This document shows positions 41,135 through 50,779 of a DNA stretch of 64,000 nucleotides, piece by piece. Numbering within the stretch: position 1 is the stretch's first letter; each line of letters starts with the position of its first letter. Source of the stretch: Myrmaecium sp. VS I D KN 1 (taxonomy: Eukaryota > Ascomycota > Dothideomycetes > Valsariales > Valsariaceae); assembly GCA_019775845.1 (NCBI GenBank), contig JADQAV010000002.1:1922001-1986000 (forward strand), in the 5' to 3' direction. The notes under the pieces are model-generated. The model worked only from the letters and a program-made list of their open reading frames with translations. It was not told the origin of the DNA and did not search any database. Made by a program: the position numbers and the translations under genes.

Positions 41135-43892
41135 ATGAGCAATCCACCGCAAAAGCCCGCCTCAACCTCAAAATGGGGTTCCTTCCTCTCCGGCGCTGTC
41201 GCAGGGCTTGAATCGCGACTGGATACGATACTGGCGGAGGAGTCCGACGCCTCGGCAAAGGCGCGTGCGGCGGAAGCAGTAGTGAAGCAAGCTGCCGCCG
41301 AGAAGAAGAAGTTGGAACAAAGTATGTCGACTCTGGTTGCTGGTTGAAGGCCTGCCATGTTAACGACAACTAGCCCCGTCCCGGACGCCTTCTGGTAGGA
41401 GAGCAAATGGACGGTTGCAGGAACGGTTGGCGAAAGCTGTGGTCAAGGGCACTGAGGCGGCTAAAGCGGGCAATCGCACATCATCAGAACTGCCCTCGAG
41501 ATCGGCCAGTCCGGCTGTAGCATCGGACGTCGGGCGCTCAAGCATAGATTCACGGATATCCGAGACACAGTTGGATCTGACGGAAGCTAGCGAAGGATTG
41601 GCACATGTTAGCCAGTCTGAAAGCCCGGAAAATGGCATACAGGGTGCAGCTCAAGACATGCTTGCGTCAGCAGCTGCAAAAGAATCTACTCCGCCTATCC
41701 CGAAAATTGTTGCGCCGGAGGAAGATTCAAGATCGTCCGAAGCACCCAACAACACCTCACCAAGGGTATCCACTGATACCCCTTCTCTCTCTGCTGTATC
41801 AAGCCCGCAAACTCCAGAAGCTGTGGCCCCGGGTATCTCAGTGGCCGTTTCGGTTCCGGCCACGTCGGATACTGATGTAGCTGCACTACGTAGCGCTCAC
41901 CGTGAAGAAGTCAATACCTACCTTGAGCGCATAGATGCGCTCCAAAGCAAGCTCGCCTATTTGTCCCAAACGCTTTCAAGCCAAGCTCGCGCCGCCGCTT
42001 CCTCTGCCCCTTCCGATTTGGAACGGCAACTCGCCGACAAAGATGCGCAAATCGCTGCGCTTATGGAAGAGGGTCAAAATCTCTCGAAGACAGAGCTGAA
42101 ACATATGACGGCAATCAAGAAATTGCGAGCGAAGGGGCAAGAGGCGGACAAGGAAATTGTGGCGCTACGATCAAGAGCAGAGAAAGCGGAAAAGGCAGCC
42201 TTAGAAGCTTCGGAAAGGGCAAAGAGGGCTGAGGCTGCTGAGAAAAACAGCGCTGACAGGCTGAAGGCCGTAGCGAAGATCCAAAGAGAAGTGGAATCGT
42301 TGAAGACGGAGCGTGCTCAAGCGGAGTTGACGATCACAGAGCTCCGGCGTAGTCTTGCGGATGCAACAGCTCGAGCTGAAGAGGCAGAGAAGAAAGCGCA
42401 GACCGACGCCTTGGAAGGGGAAAAACGGGCTGTCGCCGAACTGACGGAAAAGTTAGAAGAAGCCAGGATCGAGAGACAACTTGCGGAGGATCGCGCGAAG
42501 TCCGAGCTCAAGAAGGTCAAAGACGAAGCAGCGAAGCAGCAAGAGAGAGCAGATGCTTTGGAGTCGGAGCTAAGAGGCGAGATTGCGGTACGTTCCTGTG
42601 CTACTCCCATGAGGCTATCCTCAAAAGCGGCGTCCTCAGCGTGACTAACGGCTCTGCAGAACCTGGAAGCCAAGCTAGAGGTTCTTCGTTTCCGTACGGA
42701 AGAGGTGTCCTCGGCTGGCGGTGATAGCCAGGCTAAGTTGCTGCGCCAGATCGAAACTTTGCAGACGCAATATGCGCTCGCGAGCGAGAACTGGCAAGGG
42801 ATTGAGAACTCGCTGACTTCGCGAGTTGCTGCCTTGGAAAAGGAACGTGACGAGCTTTCCAAGCGGGAGGGCGATATCCGTCGCAAGGCTCGCGAAGTGA
42901 ACTCGAAGGCTCGACGGCTGGAAGATGAGCTCGAGTCCGTACATGACCGCGCCAGAACCCTAGAGGTCGACCTGCAGGAAACCAGGGAAGCTATGCAGAA
43001 GCTGCAGGCGCGGTTAGCACAGACCGAGAAGGCGTTGCACGATGCCCGTGCCGAGTTCGAACGCGAGAAGAAGATCATGGACACTGAGTTCCAGCAACGT
43101 CTAGAGGAGGAAAGGACCAAATGGCGGCTGGAGGCATCCAATCCCATCTCGCCGTCGGAAGCGCCGTCGCAATACCTTCGGACCGAGTCTCCCTCCGGTA
43201 ACTTCTCGCAGCAGCGCAAAATATCCACGAGTGACATGCTCGGCCTGCAGACGTTGCAGAGCCGCCGCGGTCTTGCCCGCGCGAGCTCGTCGGCCGAGAT
43301 GTCTTTGCTGCCCTCTGAGCGGCCTCCCAGCCGACGCACCTCCACTCAACCGACAGCCCTTGGTCGCGTTCCTGATGCCGTCGGCACCCCGCAGCGCCAG
43401 AACAGTATGCCTCATTCATTGTCGTCTTCCCATCTGAACGGCGCAAGCGCCAGCCGCACGCCCTCCCTCTACCCCGTGGACCAGGATGACGCTTTCGAGA
43501 GGGCCTCCTCGCCGCAGCGCACCATCAACGACATGATCTCCGTCAGCACAGTTGGTGCAGGCCCGTCGGTTCAGCTGGTCGAACGCATGAGCGCCGCGGT
43601 CCGGAGGTTGGAGTCGGAGAAGGCAGCGATCAAGGAGGAGCTCGCCCGCTTGACGGCCCAGCGCGACGAGGCTCGGGAAGAGGTCGTCATCTTGATGCGG
43701 GAGGTGGAGCAGAAGCGCGGCACCGATCAGAAGGTCGAGAAGCTGGAGAAGGACTTGAAGGAGACGGATGAACGATACCAAGCCTCATTAGAACTGCTCG
43801 GCGAAAAGAGTGAAAGAGTGGAGGAGTTGGAAAACGATGTGGACGACCTGAAGAAGATATATAGGGATCTGGTGGAGAGGACCATGAAATAG
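41135..43892 (+). CDS. TMF1/Sgm1-like golgin, coiled-coil Golgi protein (3 exons)
   Basis: Exons are 41135-41321, 41374-42587 and 42660-43892, giving 877 residues. The N-terminus (KWGSFLSGAVAGLESRLDTI) is the short amphipathic start seen in TMF/Sgm1 proteins, followed by a Ser/Pro-rich linker, a coiled coil from about residue 235 to 635 (long runs such as RAEKAEKAALEASERAKRAE), a second linker and a C-terminal coiled coil from about 755. The end (VRRLESEKAAIKEELARLTA, EEVVILMREVEQ, YQASLELLGEKSERVEEL) matches the TATA element modulatory factor C-terminal domain that binds Rab6-type GTPases. Such golgins tether vesicles at the trans-Golgi; the TATA name is historical. The gene ends 229 bp from the nas6 stop, tail to tail. 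Confidence 0.88.
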
Positions 43893-44121
43893 GGGTCCGA
43901 CCATAACCATTCACAAGGGTATCAATTCCCGCTATTAATATTCATCACTCGCCATGCGCCCCTTTCCGGCGTACATTTCTCGTGTTAGTGTTCCTCCAGA
44001 TGACGTGTCGGGTACCATCGTCTGTTGTGCCTACTCTCAGATCCCATAACTACCGCCCCCCATCTCCTCCCAACCGCAATCGCGGTCGCTGCGAAGCAGA
44101 GATAGCGCTGATTGCGGTCGC

Positions 44122-45251
44122 TCAAACCAGCTCTATACCCTCCCGCTCCGCGCTCTGGATAATATAACTTCGTACCTGCGATGTTGTCAGATGCCGTAAC
44201 GTTGTGATGATCTGGGAGCGCGCAGACGTACTCGGGCGTCCGGAGCCATGTCGATCGCCAGGAGCCCATCCACGTTCTTCTTATCCGTTTCCGCGCCCTG
44301 CTTGAGCAGGAACAGCGCCGCGTCCCCATGACCCTCCGAGATTGCTGCGAGTATCGAAACATCAGTCCGCCAGCCAGCGCATAGTACGGATCAAAAGTAA
44401 CCACAAACCATGGTGTAGCGCTGTCATCCCGTCGATATCGGTAGCGTTGATGGGGCTGTTGTTCTCGAGGAGCAGCTTCAGCATCGGCACCGAGCCGATG
44501 GCCGCAGCGCGATGGGTAGGGAGCTGGCCACGCTTATCCTTGACCCGCGCGGACGCTTTGTGCGCGATCAGATTCCGAGCGATGTCAAGGTTGTTCTTCG
44601 AGGCGGTGAAATGGAGTGCTGTCTGGCCGTTGTTGTCTGAGCGCGCGAGCGACGTTCACGTTAGCGCTTGCTCCGGCATTCCTGGGCTGCGGTGGAGACA
44701 AGAACGGTCCGGTGACGTGGTTGCGTACTCTTGATATTCACGTCCGCTCCCTTCTTGAGCAGCAGGTCAACCATTTCGTCCCCGTCTTTGATGCTCGCGG
44801 CCATCATGAGCGGCGTCCAACCCGACCCGTCCTGTAGACATGCCACGCTATGAGCTGGGCTCCCTTCCCGGACCATATTGAAAATGTAGGGTTTCCGTGG
44901 ATGTTCCGTACCTGCTCATCGGGGTCGAAGTGCTTGTTCTGCACGAGCAGCTGTACTATGGGGAGTCGGTTGTATGATACAGCCCAGTGGATAGGCAAGC
45001 GATCGTCGTCGTCACGGCGGTTTGCGAGGCGGGGGTTTGCCTGTGGTCTTGAACGTCAGGAGGATATATACGGCGGTTTCTCAGATGTTGGAATGCTTAC
45101 ATTCAGAAGCGATTCTACTACCGTAGCTGGAGTATTCTGTTAGCTGCCTATGAGCCAGGACCGTGGAGCAAGTGGTGGTGGAAAGAGCCGGCATACTTTT
45201 GCCTTCGCGGGCAGCTTCATGGATCGCATACTTCTGCTCCTGCGCATCCAT
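44122..45251 (-). CDS. nas6: Proteasome assembly chaperone Nas6 / gankyrin, ankyrin repeats (7 exons)
   Basis: Seven exons in gene order: 45197-45251, 45101-45126, 44912-45040, 44729-44831, 44409-44636, 44232-44344 and 44122-44175. Together they encode 235 residues (yeast Nas6 has 228). The second exon is a 26-nt microexon. Ankyrin repeats are plain: DDDDRLPIHWAVSYNRLPIV, DGSGWTPLMMAASIKDGDEM, NNNGQTALHFTASKNNLDIA, KDKRGQLPTHRAAAIGSVPM and DIDGMTALHHAISEGHGDAA. The start (YAIHEAAREGK) and end (PDARVRSYIIQSAEREGIEL) also match the family. Nas6 binds the Rpt3 ATPase C-terminus and guides assembly of the 19S regulatory particle. Frame continuity through six introns with good consensus sites makes the model convincing. 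Confidence 0.92.
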
Positions 45252-45627
45252 GTTTGCGACTGGATCGGTTCCGACAAGGATATCGCGTCAGAATATAAGA
45301 GGAGTAGAGCGTAGCGTGTGGATTCACGGTCAAGGTAAGGTTCAGGTGGTGGAAAGGGACAGGCACAGGCATGTGGGGTCATGGAAGATCGATGGCGGGG
45401 CCGGAGCTCACCTCCGTGGCTTACCTCCGAAGATGACGGAATATCGCCCGGAAGCTCGCCAGAAAGGTACCAAGCCAATATACGAAACGAAAACCCAGTA
45501 GTTCGAAGTGAACATAAATCGTCATGCGATTTTCCATACGAATATGATGTTAATGAATCATTGTTCCTGGTCAATCACGATCTTTCCTATGAGCATACGT
45601 CATTGGTCCTCATCAAACCTGAGCGGA
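45252..45627. other. Short intergenic region, nas6 promoter
   Basis: About 375 bp between two minus-strand genes, holding the nas6 promoter and the 3' end of the secreted-protein gene. Nothing else seen. Confidence 0.45.
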
Positions 45628-46353
45628 TCAGTGCGATTGCTTCTCGCCGGTCGTTCCTCGTGTCGATCCCATGCTATAAATATACCGCCAGTTCCGCCCA
45701 TAGTAAGCTCGCGGCAATTGAGGCTCGATCATCGAAGTTGTCTTGCAGGCAGTAGCCATACGAGTGCAGCTTGCGACATGCGACCGACCGGGAGTATTAG
45801 TTGAAGGATACGAGGCTGTCCTGGTGTAAGCTGTTGTCCTGTAAGCCAAAGAGAGACCAGGAAGAATTACCATAGGATATGAATGGGGGCCCGAGCCCGT
45901 GACGCTCACAACCGTGGCCACCGAGCCCGATGCGAGGACGAAGCCTTGGGTAGTTGAGGTGGGGGTATTGCTGGTCGTCGTGCTAGCGTAGACGAAGTTC
46001 GGACTCGAGGTCGCGGATGTCGTCGCGGTGGTTGTGGAGGCCGTCTGGGTGTTACCGCCAACGGTGCCGGTGCAGGCGGCACCGATGGGACAGCAGGCTA
46101 CATGGCTGAGGTAGTCCGCCGAGCAGACTTGGTCGGATCGACAGCAGAGACCGGGTGCTCCGAGCCCAGCACAGGAGCCGTAGTTGGTCGGGCAGTTGCT
46201 CCCGCGTTTGGCCAGCTCGTTCGCCGGCGACGACGCGTTCGATGCCGCGAGGAAGAAGTTGTCGGAAACGGCGGCGAAGAATTGGACGAGCGGGCTAGGC
46301 CCGGCGGATGCCAGCGCGATGAGTGCGACGAAGGCTATGAGGACATTCCGCAT
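45628..46353 (-). CDS. Secreted Cys- and Ser/Thr-rich protein, C-terminus uncertain
   Basis: The ATG at 46353 opens with a clear signal peptide (MRNVLIAFVALIALASAG). The mature part has a Cys-rich domain: NCPTNYGSCAGLGAPGLCC, then QVCSADYLSHVACCPIGAAC, followed by a Thr/Ser-rich stretch (TASTTTATTSATSS), typical of fungal wall-associated proteins. The frame runs on to 45628 for 241 residues, but the last part has no hydrophobic GPI tail. Possible introns (donor GTGAGC or GTAATT near 45865-45905, acceptor TTACAG near 45839) would change the C-terminus, for example to a short end with DNSLHQDSLVSFN. I cannot decide between them. No enzymatic motif is seen; a cell-wall or surface role is an inference from composition. 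Confidence 0.75.
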   Translation of the reverse strand: MRNVLIAFVALIALASAGPSPLVQFFAAVSDNFFLAASNASSPANELAKRGSNCPTNYGSCAGLGAPGLCCRSDQVCSADYLSHVACCPIGAACTGTVGGNTQTASTTTATTSATSSPNFVYASTTTSNTPTSTTQGFVLASGSVATVVSVTGSGPHSYPMVILPGLSLAYRTTAYTRTASYPSTNTPGRSHVASCTRMATACKTTSMIEPQLPRAYYGRNWRYIYSMGSTRGTTGEKQSH

Positions 46354-47101
46354 GGTGGGAAGCCGACGTAAGTAAGGTTAAGATTAAAGCGGAGATAGGC
46401 GTGGAATGCGCCTGGCGGCGGTTCGGATCGCCTCGAGCTGCCCGGGCTGCAGTGGAGCGGGAATTCGGAACGGTCGTGGAGAGCGGCAGGCGCCTAGTAA
46501 AAGTTGCAGACGAACATGCACACCGTGAGGACGTTGAAGCTGTCGTTTTCAGAGGGCGCGGGCAGCAGCAGAGAAGATGGTAGAACAGGTGCAGATAGAT
46601 GGAAGGAGTGAGTGGGCAGGGATATTGGAGCCCAGCCTCGCTGCGTTGTCATGGTAGCCGCACGCGCCCAATCAGCCCTCGATGGCTCTTCTGCATCGCC
46701 ATCGGAGATCAACACCGCGGCGAAATCACATCGCGCGTTTTCTACTTCCACGTCTCAACAGTATGGTATGGGCAGATACAGCATGCTCGGATGGCAACGT
46801 CGTCCCTTCGAACACGGTCCAGTCTGTTCCCACGACACAGCGTGCTCGACCATGAAGAAACGCAAGCAGTTCAGCAGCGTACGCAAGCGATCCCATCCAA
46901 GATCCCTCATCACATCACGAGCAATCTGCGAGACCACGCCAGGAATCGGTGAACATATTTCCTGTCATTGAATCATGCCGATCATAGTATTATGGTATAA
47001 TGCGCTGTCCAAAACTCTCCGCCCTCCCCTTCCGAACAGCCCGTCCGGTGTGCAGGGCAGCAGCAACGGGTGACGCGAAAAGGCTGTCACAGAACCACCG
47101 C
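46354..47101. other. Intergenic region, nothing supported
   Basis: About 750 bp holding the promoter of the secreted-protein gene and the 3' end of tma7. Small open frames on both strands have no motif. Confidence 0.5.
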
Positions 47102-47485
47102 CTACTTCTTGCCCGACTTCTTGATGCCCTGGGCGCCGGTGTTGAGAGGGCCCTTGCCCTTCGCCTTCGCCTTCAGCTCCTCGAGAGCCTTCTTGTCTGC
47201 AATCGCGCAAAGTACGGGTCAGTCCTCCGAAAGAGTGGTGATAACGATGCCGCCGAGGAGGCATGACTATGACTAGGGCGCGTGCACTAACCGGCCAGCT
47301 GCTTCTGCTTGTAGGCGTTGTCATCCTCGTCCTCGTCGTCCTTCTTCGCCTTCTTAGGCTTCTTGTTGTGGATGGGGTTGGTCCCCGCTGGATGGAAGAG
47401 TCAGTCGACCGGAAGACTTGAGGTGCTGAAGCCGCCGGCAGGGCCAGGGCTGGGGCGCAGACATACCGCCTTTTCCGGATGGCAT
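47102..47485 (-). CDS. tma7: Tma7 translation machinery associated protein (3 exons)
   Basis: Exons in gene order are 47467-47485, 47292-47387 and 47102-47196, giving 69 residues. The first exon has only 19 bases (MPSGKG). The product continues GTNPIHNKKPKKAKKDDEDE and DNAYKQKQLADKKALEELKA, then ends GIKKSGKK, the layout of Tma7/CCDC72: a short basic-acidic protein with the conserved KQKQ and a lysine-rich end. Tma7 associates with ribosomes; its exact role is unclear. All three exons are too short to be found as simple open frames, but phase and splice sites agree. Confidence 0.9.
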
Positions 47486-48487
47486 GTTTGCAACGGATGA
47501 TGGGAGAGGTGGGATGTGGTGGCTAAGGAGTCGGCCGCTTGGTGAAGAAAGCGAGTGGGATGTTTCTTTTGCCCATCGCCTTGGCAGATCAGAAAGTCAG
47601 GGTTCTAGACTGCGGTGGGGAGAACTCTTGATGCCTCAGGCGCAAAGCCTTACCTGCTCGATGCCCTTACAAGTACAGTACGCTGCTCCTTATAAACCGA
47701 TTGACTGCCAATCATGATGGCAGACGGATCTACAGACACATAATAATCGTAATGTCGCAAAGACGTCACAAGCAGGATTTGCAGGAGTTGATTGAGAACT
47801 TCATTAACGCTAAGCTTCAAACATCAGATCGCCAGACACTAATACAGCCTCAGAAACCAGACAACCGCCGCATATCCCCCTCGCAGGGAGAGAACGTGCC
47901 AAACGCCCTACTCAAAACATTCCGTGAAAGAGGGAGTATGAAAGAGGAGGGAAAGAGAAGGGAAACAGAAAACTGCGCAAAGAAAAAAGCCAGAGGAGCC
48001 GGAAGTCTCCAGACACAGGGGCCCCTGGTGGTGGTGATGTATATCTACAGCGTGTTGCGAACACTCGACGGTGGGTATCTGTAGTGACAGGAAAGGAAGG
48101 GACGTACACTCAAGTGTGGACTGAAAGCAACAACGAAAAGAGCAGTTACAACGGCTTGGACTGAAAAGAAAGGAAACGTGAATGGCGGAAAAGAAACAGG
48201 CAAGAAAGGTACGAATAGCGGACGTCCGGCGCGACCGACCGATGGGAAATGAAAACTGTGCGCAGAGACACACATATAACAACAGATTCAAACTTTTTAA
48301 CACGCTCTGCCTGACCCTCCAAGCTGCCTTAGGGAGACTCTATCCCGATGCTGTCAAAGCATGACCGAGGCGGGTTGACCTGACCTCAACAGCGAATAAA
48401 CATTACTGCTGTGGATGGGGAATCATGGCGAGATCGTGGTGACCTCGCAGAGAGGGTAGCGGCTGATGAAACCGTACTTGGGACCGT
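47486..48487. other. Intergenic region, tma7 promoter and 3' region of next gene
   Basis: 1 kb. In the sense of the minus-strand genes it contains CT-rich tracts (around 47930-48010). A 127-codon plus-strand frame at 47701-48084 is Lys/Arg-rich by composition and not supported as a gene. Confidence 0.45.
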
Positions 48488-50779
48488 TCAGAAAGCATTG
48501 CCGTTCGCACCGAGGTTCAGCCAGCTCATGTCTTGATGTTGGCCCTCTTCCCTCCTGCCAATGTTGGTGGGCTCAGATATCGAAGGGACTCCGCGCGGGA
48601 AAACTGTGACGGTACTCTCACGACCCTCTGGCGGGTTGATCTTCCCTGGCGGATACAACGGGAACGCATCGTCTTTATCGGCACCCGGATACTCGCTCTT
48701 AGGGTAATACGAGCTCGCTCCATCATAGAATGACGTCTCCGGGTCCCTGAACATGCTGGTTGTGTAGTGGCTGCTGGGTGCACGGTGATTCCAGCCGTGA
48801 GTAGCCACAGGAGTCCAATTAGCTGTGGCTTCCTCTGCGTCGTGGAGATAAGATCGTTCAGGTCCAATGCTCGAGACCGTACTACTCGTTGAGTTTGCTC
48901 GCGCCAGTTCAGCCTGCATAGGCTGACTGTGCAGATCCTCTCGTGAGTGGCCCAAGGTGGGACTCCCTGTTGCTACACGACTCAACCGTTGGCCTTCGAA
49001 CTTGGTGAATCCGAGATCAAGTGGAGGGACGGTGCGGCTGATGATGCGGGAATCGGTATAATGGCTTCCGCTGTTGACACTTAAGCGATCCGATGCATAC
49101 GTCGACCTTCCGGAAGGCATGTGTGCTAAGTTGGTCGCCTCGTTATTTGCGAAATACTTGCTCCACCCGGAGCTCCGGCTCCTACTCGTTGCACTTTTTG
49201 TCGATGCATTCTTGGCGGCGGCACCGGCAGCTGAGTCTGCTCCCAGCAGTTCCTTGTCCAAAGCAGACTTTTCTGGCAGCCTTGACATTTCGAGAGGCTC
49301 GTTGTATGCCAGAGGGCTCTTCTTCTTGACCAGGCCCGCGGTGCTGGCATCGCTGCCTTGCCCCCTCTTGTGCCCTCCGCCAAACTTTCCACTAATGATC
49401 GCTAACGAGCTACGGGGCTCGGCGTCCTCGATGTCCGAGGATTTATACGTGGCAACGGTACCGCCTGTCTCTTTCATGAATTCCATGCCACGATCGGCAA
49501 AGCTGAGGCGGCCGTCCTTTTCAGCAATGTCATCGCCTCCTTGTCTCTTTCTCTTGTCACGCTTCCATTTGAGTAAGAAGAGTACCAAGATGAAGATGGC
49601 TGCGAGTCCCAGGATGGTGCCAAGAGTTGCACCAAGGACGGTGACCATCCGGTCCTTGTTGTTGTTCGTCGTAGTGGTCAGAGCACCGCTAGAGGTGGTA
49701 GAAGTAGCGGCAGACGAGGCACTCGCGGTGCCGCTAGCTGAAGTGGCGGTTGAGGCGATGGACGACGTCGAACTGCTAGTGGAATCGGACAGGACATCTT
49801 GCCCCACAAGCAGCTTCGTGGCGTTGACCCAGGTATTCTGCCGTTCGTTAAATATGCAGAGAGCATCCTCGCTGCTACCCCCACTTATTACTGCCAGGCC
49901 ATTAGAGTCTTGCGCGATCGAAAAGCCGGAGCGAATGGTTGTCGGAGCCAGGGTGTCATTGTAGGTAGGCCAGTCAGAAAGAGTGAGATCCCGTTTTTGG
50001 ACGGCGTCCCCGATTGTCTCACCAGAAGCGGCCGCTGACCCATTTGCGTATTGTAGGACGATGCGGGAAACCTCGTTAGGTGAGACGCCGAGATTGTACT
50101 TCTCCAGAACCTTGCTGCCATCATCACCGGACACTACGGTGCACTTCGTTGTGTCCTGATTGGTGATTGCGGAATCTAGCTCGGTCCCAAGATTTTGCCA
50201 GCCTGCCTCTGAGCTGAACTTCCATAGCTGCTTGTTATCGGCGGAACCACCAACCAAGAGCGCCGAGCTGTCATCGTAGGGGAGAAGCCAGGGGTCGACC
50301 AGTGGCGGGGCCACCGAGCTAAAAGATTGTATGCCATAAGGAGCGACCAGAGAAATAAGGAACGTTGCGGAGCTTTCCCCAACGTCGCCGGTTGTCTGTG
50401 AGCCGGCATAAACCAAGAGCGAAGAGGATGAATTCAGGTACGCTGCTGCATGATGTTGTCGGTTCTGTGTGACTGTCACCTCAGGCGTAATGGTTTCCCA
50501 AGACTTTGCGGAGAAAGAATAGCGTTGCAGGCCAGGGTAGTCGCTGCTGGAGCTGTTGCCTCCGACGATGTAAAGCACGGCTTGGGCGGGATCACCTCCG
50601 GGCACTGCTTTAACACAGGCAGCTCCTTCGACAGCGACGCCCGATTTGAGCGTCTTCCATTCCGCGCCTTCTGAGAGCTCTAATGATTGGAAGGCCGATG
50701 GAGAGTAGACGAACAGCGTATTGTTGAAGACGACGGAGCAGTGGTTTTTCAACTCAACAGGGGGTTGAGGGAGTGACAT
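48488..50779 (-). CDS. Kelch-type single-span membrane protein
   Basis: The preferred start is ATG 50779 (MSLPQPP), giving 763 residues without introns. The N-terminal 330 residues form kelch-like beta-propeller repeats (AVLYIVGGNSSSSDYPGLQR, HHAAAYLNSSSSLLVYAGS, GLAVISGG). A Ser/Thr-rich stalk precedes one membrane span at about residues 378-402 (LGTILGLAAIFILVLFLL), followed by a basic stop (KWKRDKRKRQ) and a long Ser/Tyr-rich cytosolic tail. The arrangement resembles a surface sensor. Fungal homologues are often labelled pre-mRNA splicing factor CLF1, which I believe is a copied misannotation, since no HAT/TPR repeats of Clf1 are present. There is no classical signal peptide; the membrane span would then act as anchor. 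The true function is unknown. Confidence 0.82.
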   Translation of the reverse strand: MSLPQPPVELKNHCSVVFNNTLFVYSPSAFQSLELSEGAEWKTLKSGVAVEGAACVKAVPGGDPAQAVLYIVGGNSSSSDYPGLQRYSFSAKSWETITPEVTVTQNRQHHAAAYLNSSSSLLVYAGSQTTGDVGESSATFLISLVAPYGIQSFSSVAPPLVDPWLLPYDDSSALLVGGSADNKQLWKFSSEAGWQNLGTELDSAITNQDTTKCTVVSGDDGSKVLEKYNLGVSPNEVSRIVLQYANGSAAASGETIGDAVQKRDLTLSDWPTYNDTLAPTTIRSGFSIAQDSNGLAVISGGSSEDALCIFNERQNTWVNATKLLVGQDVLSDSTSSSTSSIASTATSASGTASASSAATSTTSSGALTTTTNNNKDRMVTVLGATLGTILGLAAIFILVLFLLKWKRDKRKRQGGDDIAEKDGRLSFADRGMEFMKETGGTVATYKSSDIEDAEPRSSLAIISGKFGGGHKRGQGSDASTAGLVKKKSPLAYNEPLEMSRLPEKSALDKELLGADSAAGAAAKNASTKSATSRSRSSGWSKYFANNEATNLAHMPSGRSTYASDRLSVNSGSHYTDSRIISRTVPPLDLGFTKFEGQRLSRVATGSPTLGHSREDLHSQPMQAELARANSTSSTVSSIGPERSYLHDAEEATANWTPVATHGWNHRAPSSHYTTSMFRDPETSFYDGASSYYPKSEYPGADKDDAFPLYPPGKINPPEGRESTVTVFPRGVPSISEPTNIGRREEGQHQDMSWLNLGANGNAF

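Noticed and set aside
42317-43345. 342-codon minus-strand frame opposite the golgin gene
   Set aside because: Ser/Arg-rich antisense of a Glu/Lys/Ala coiled coil; a common artefact.
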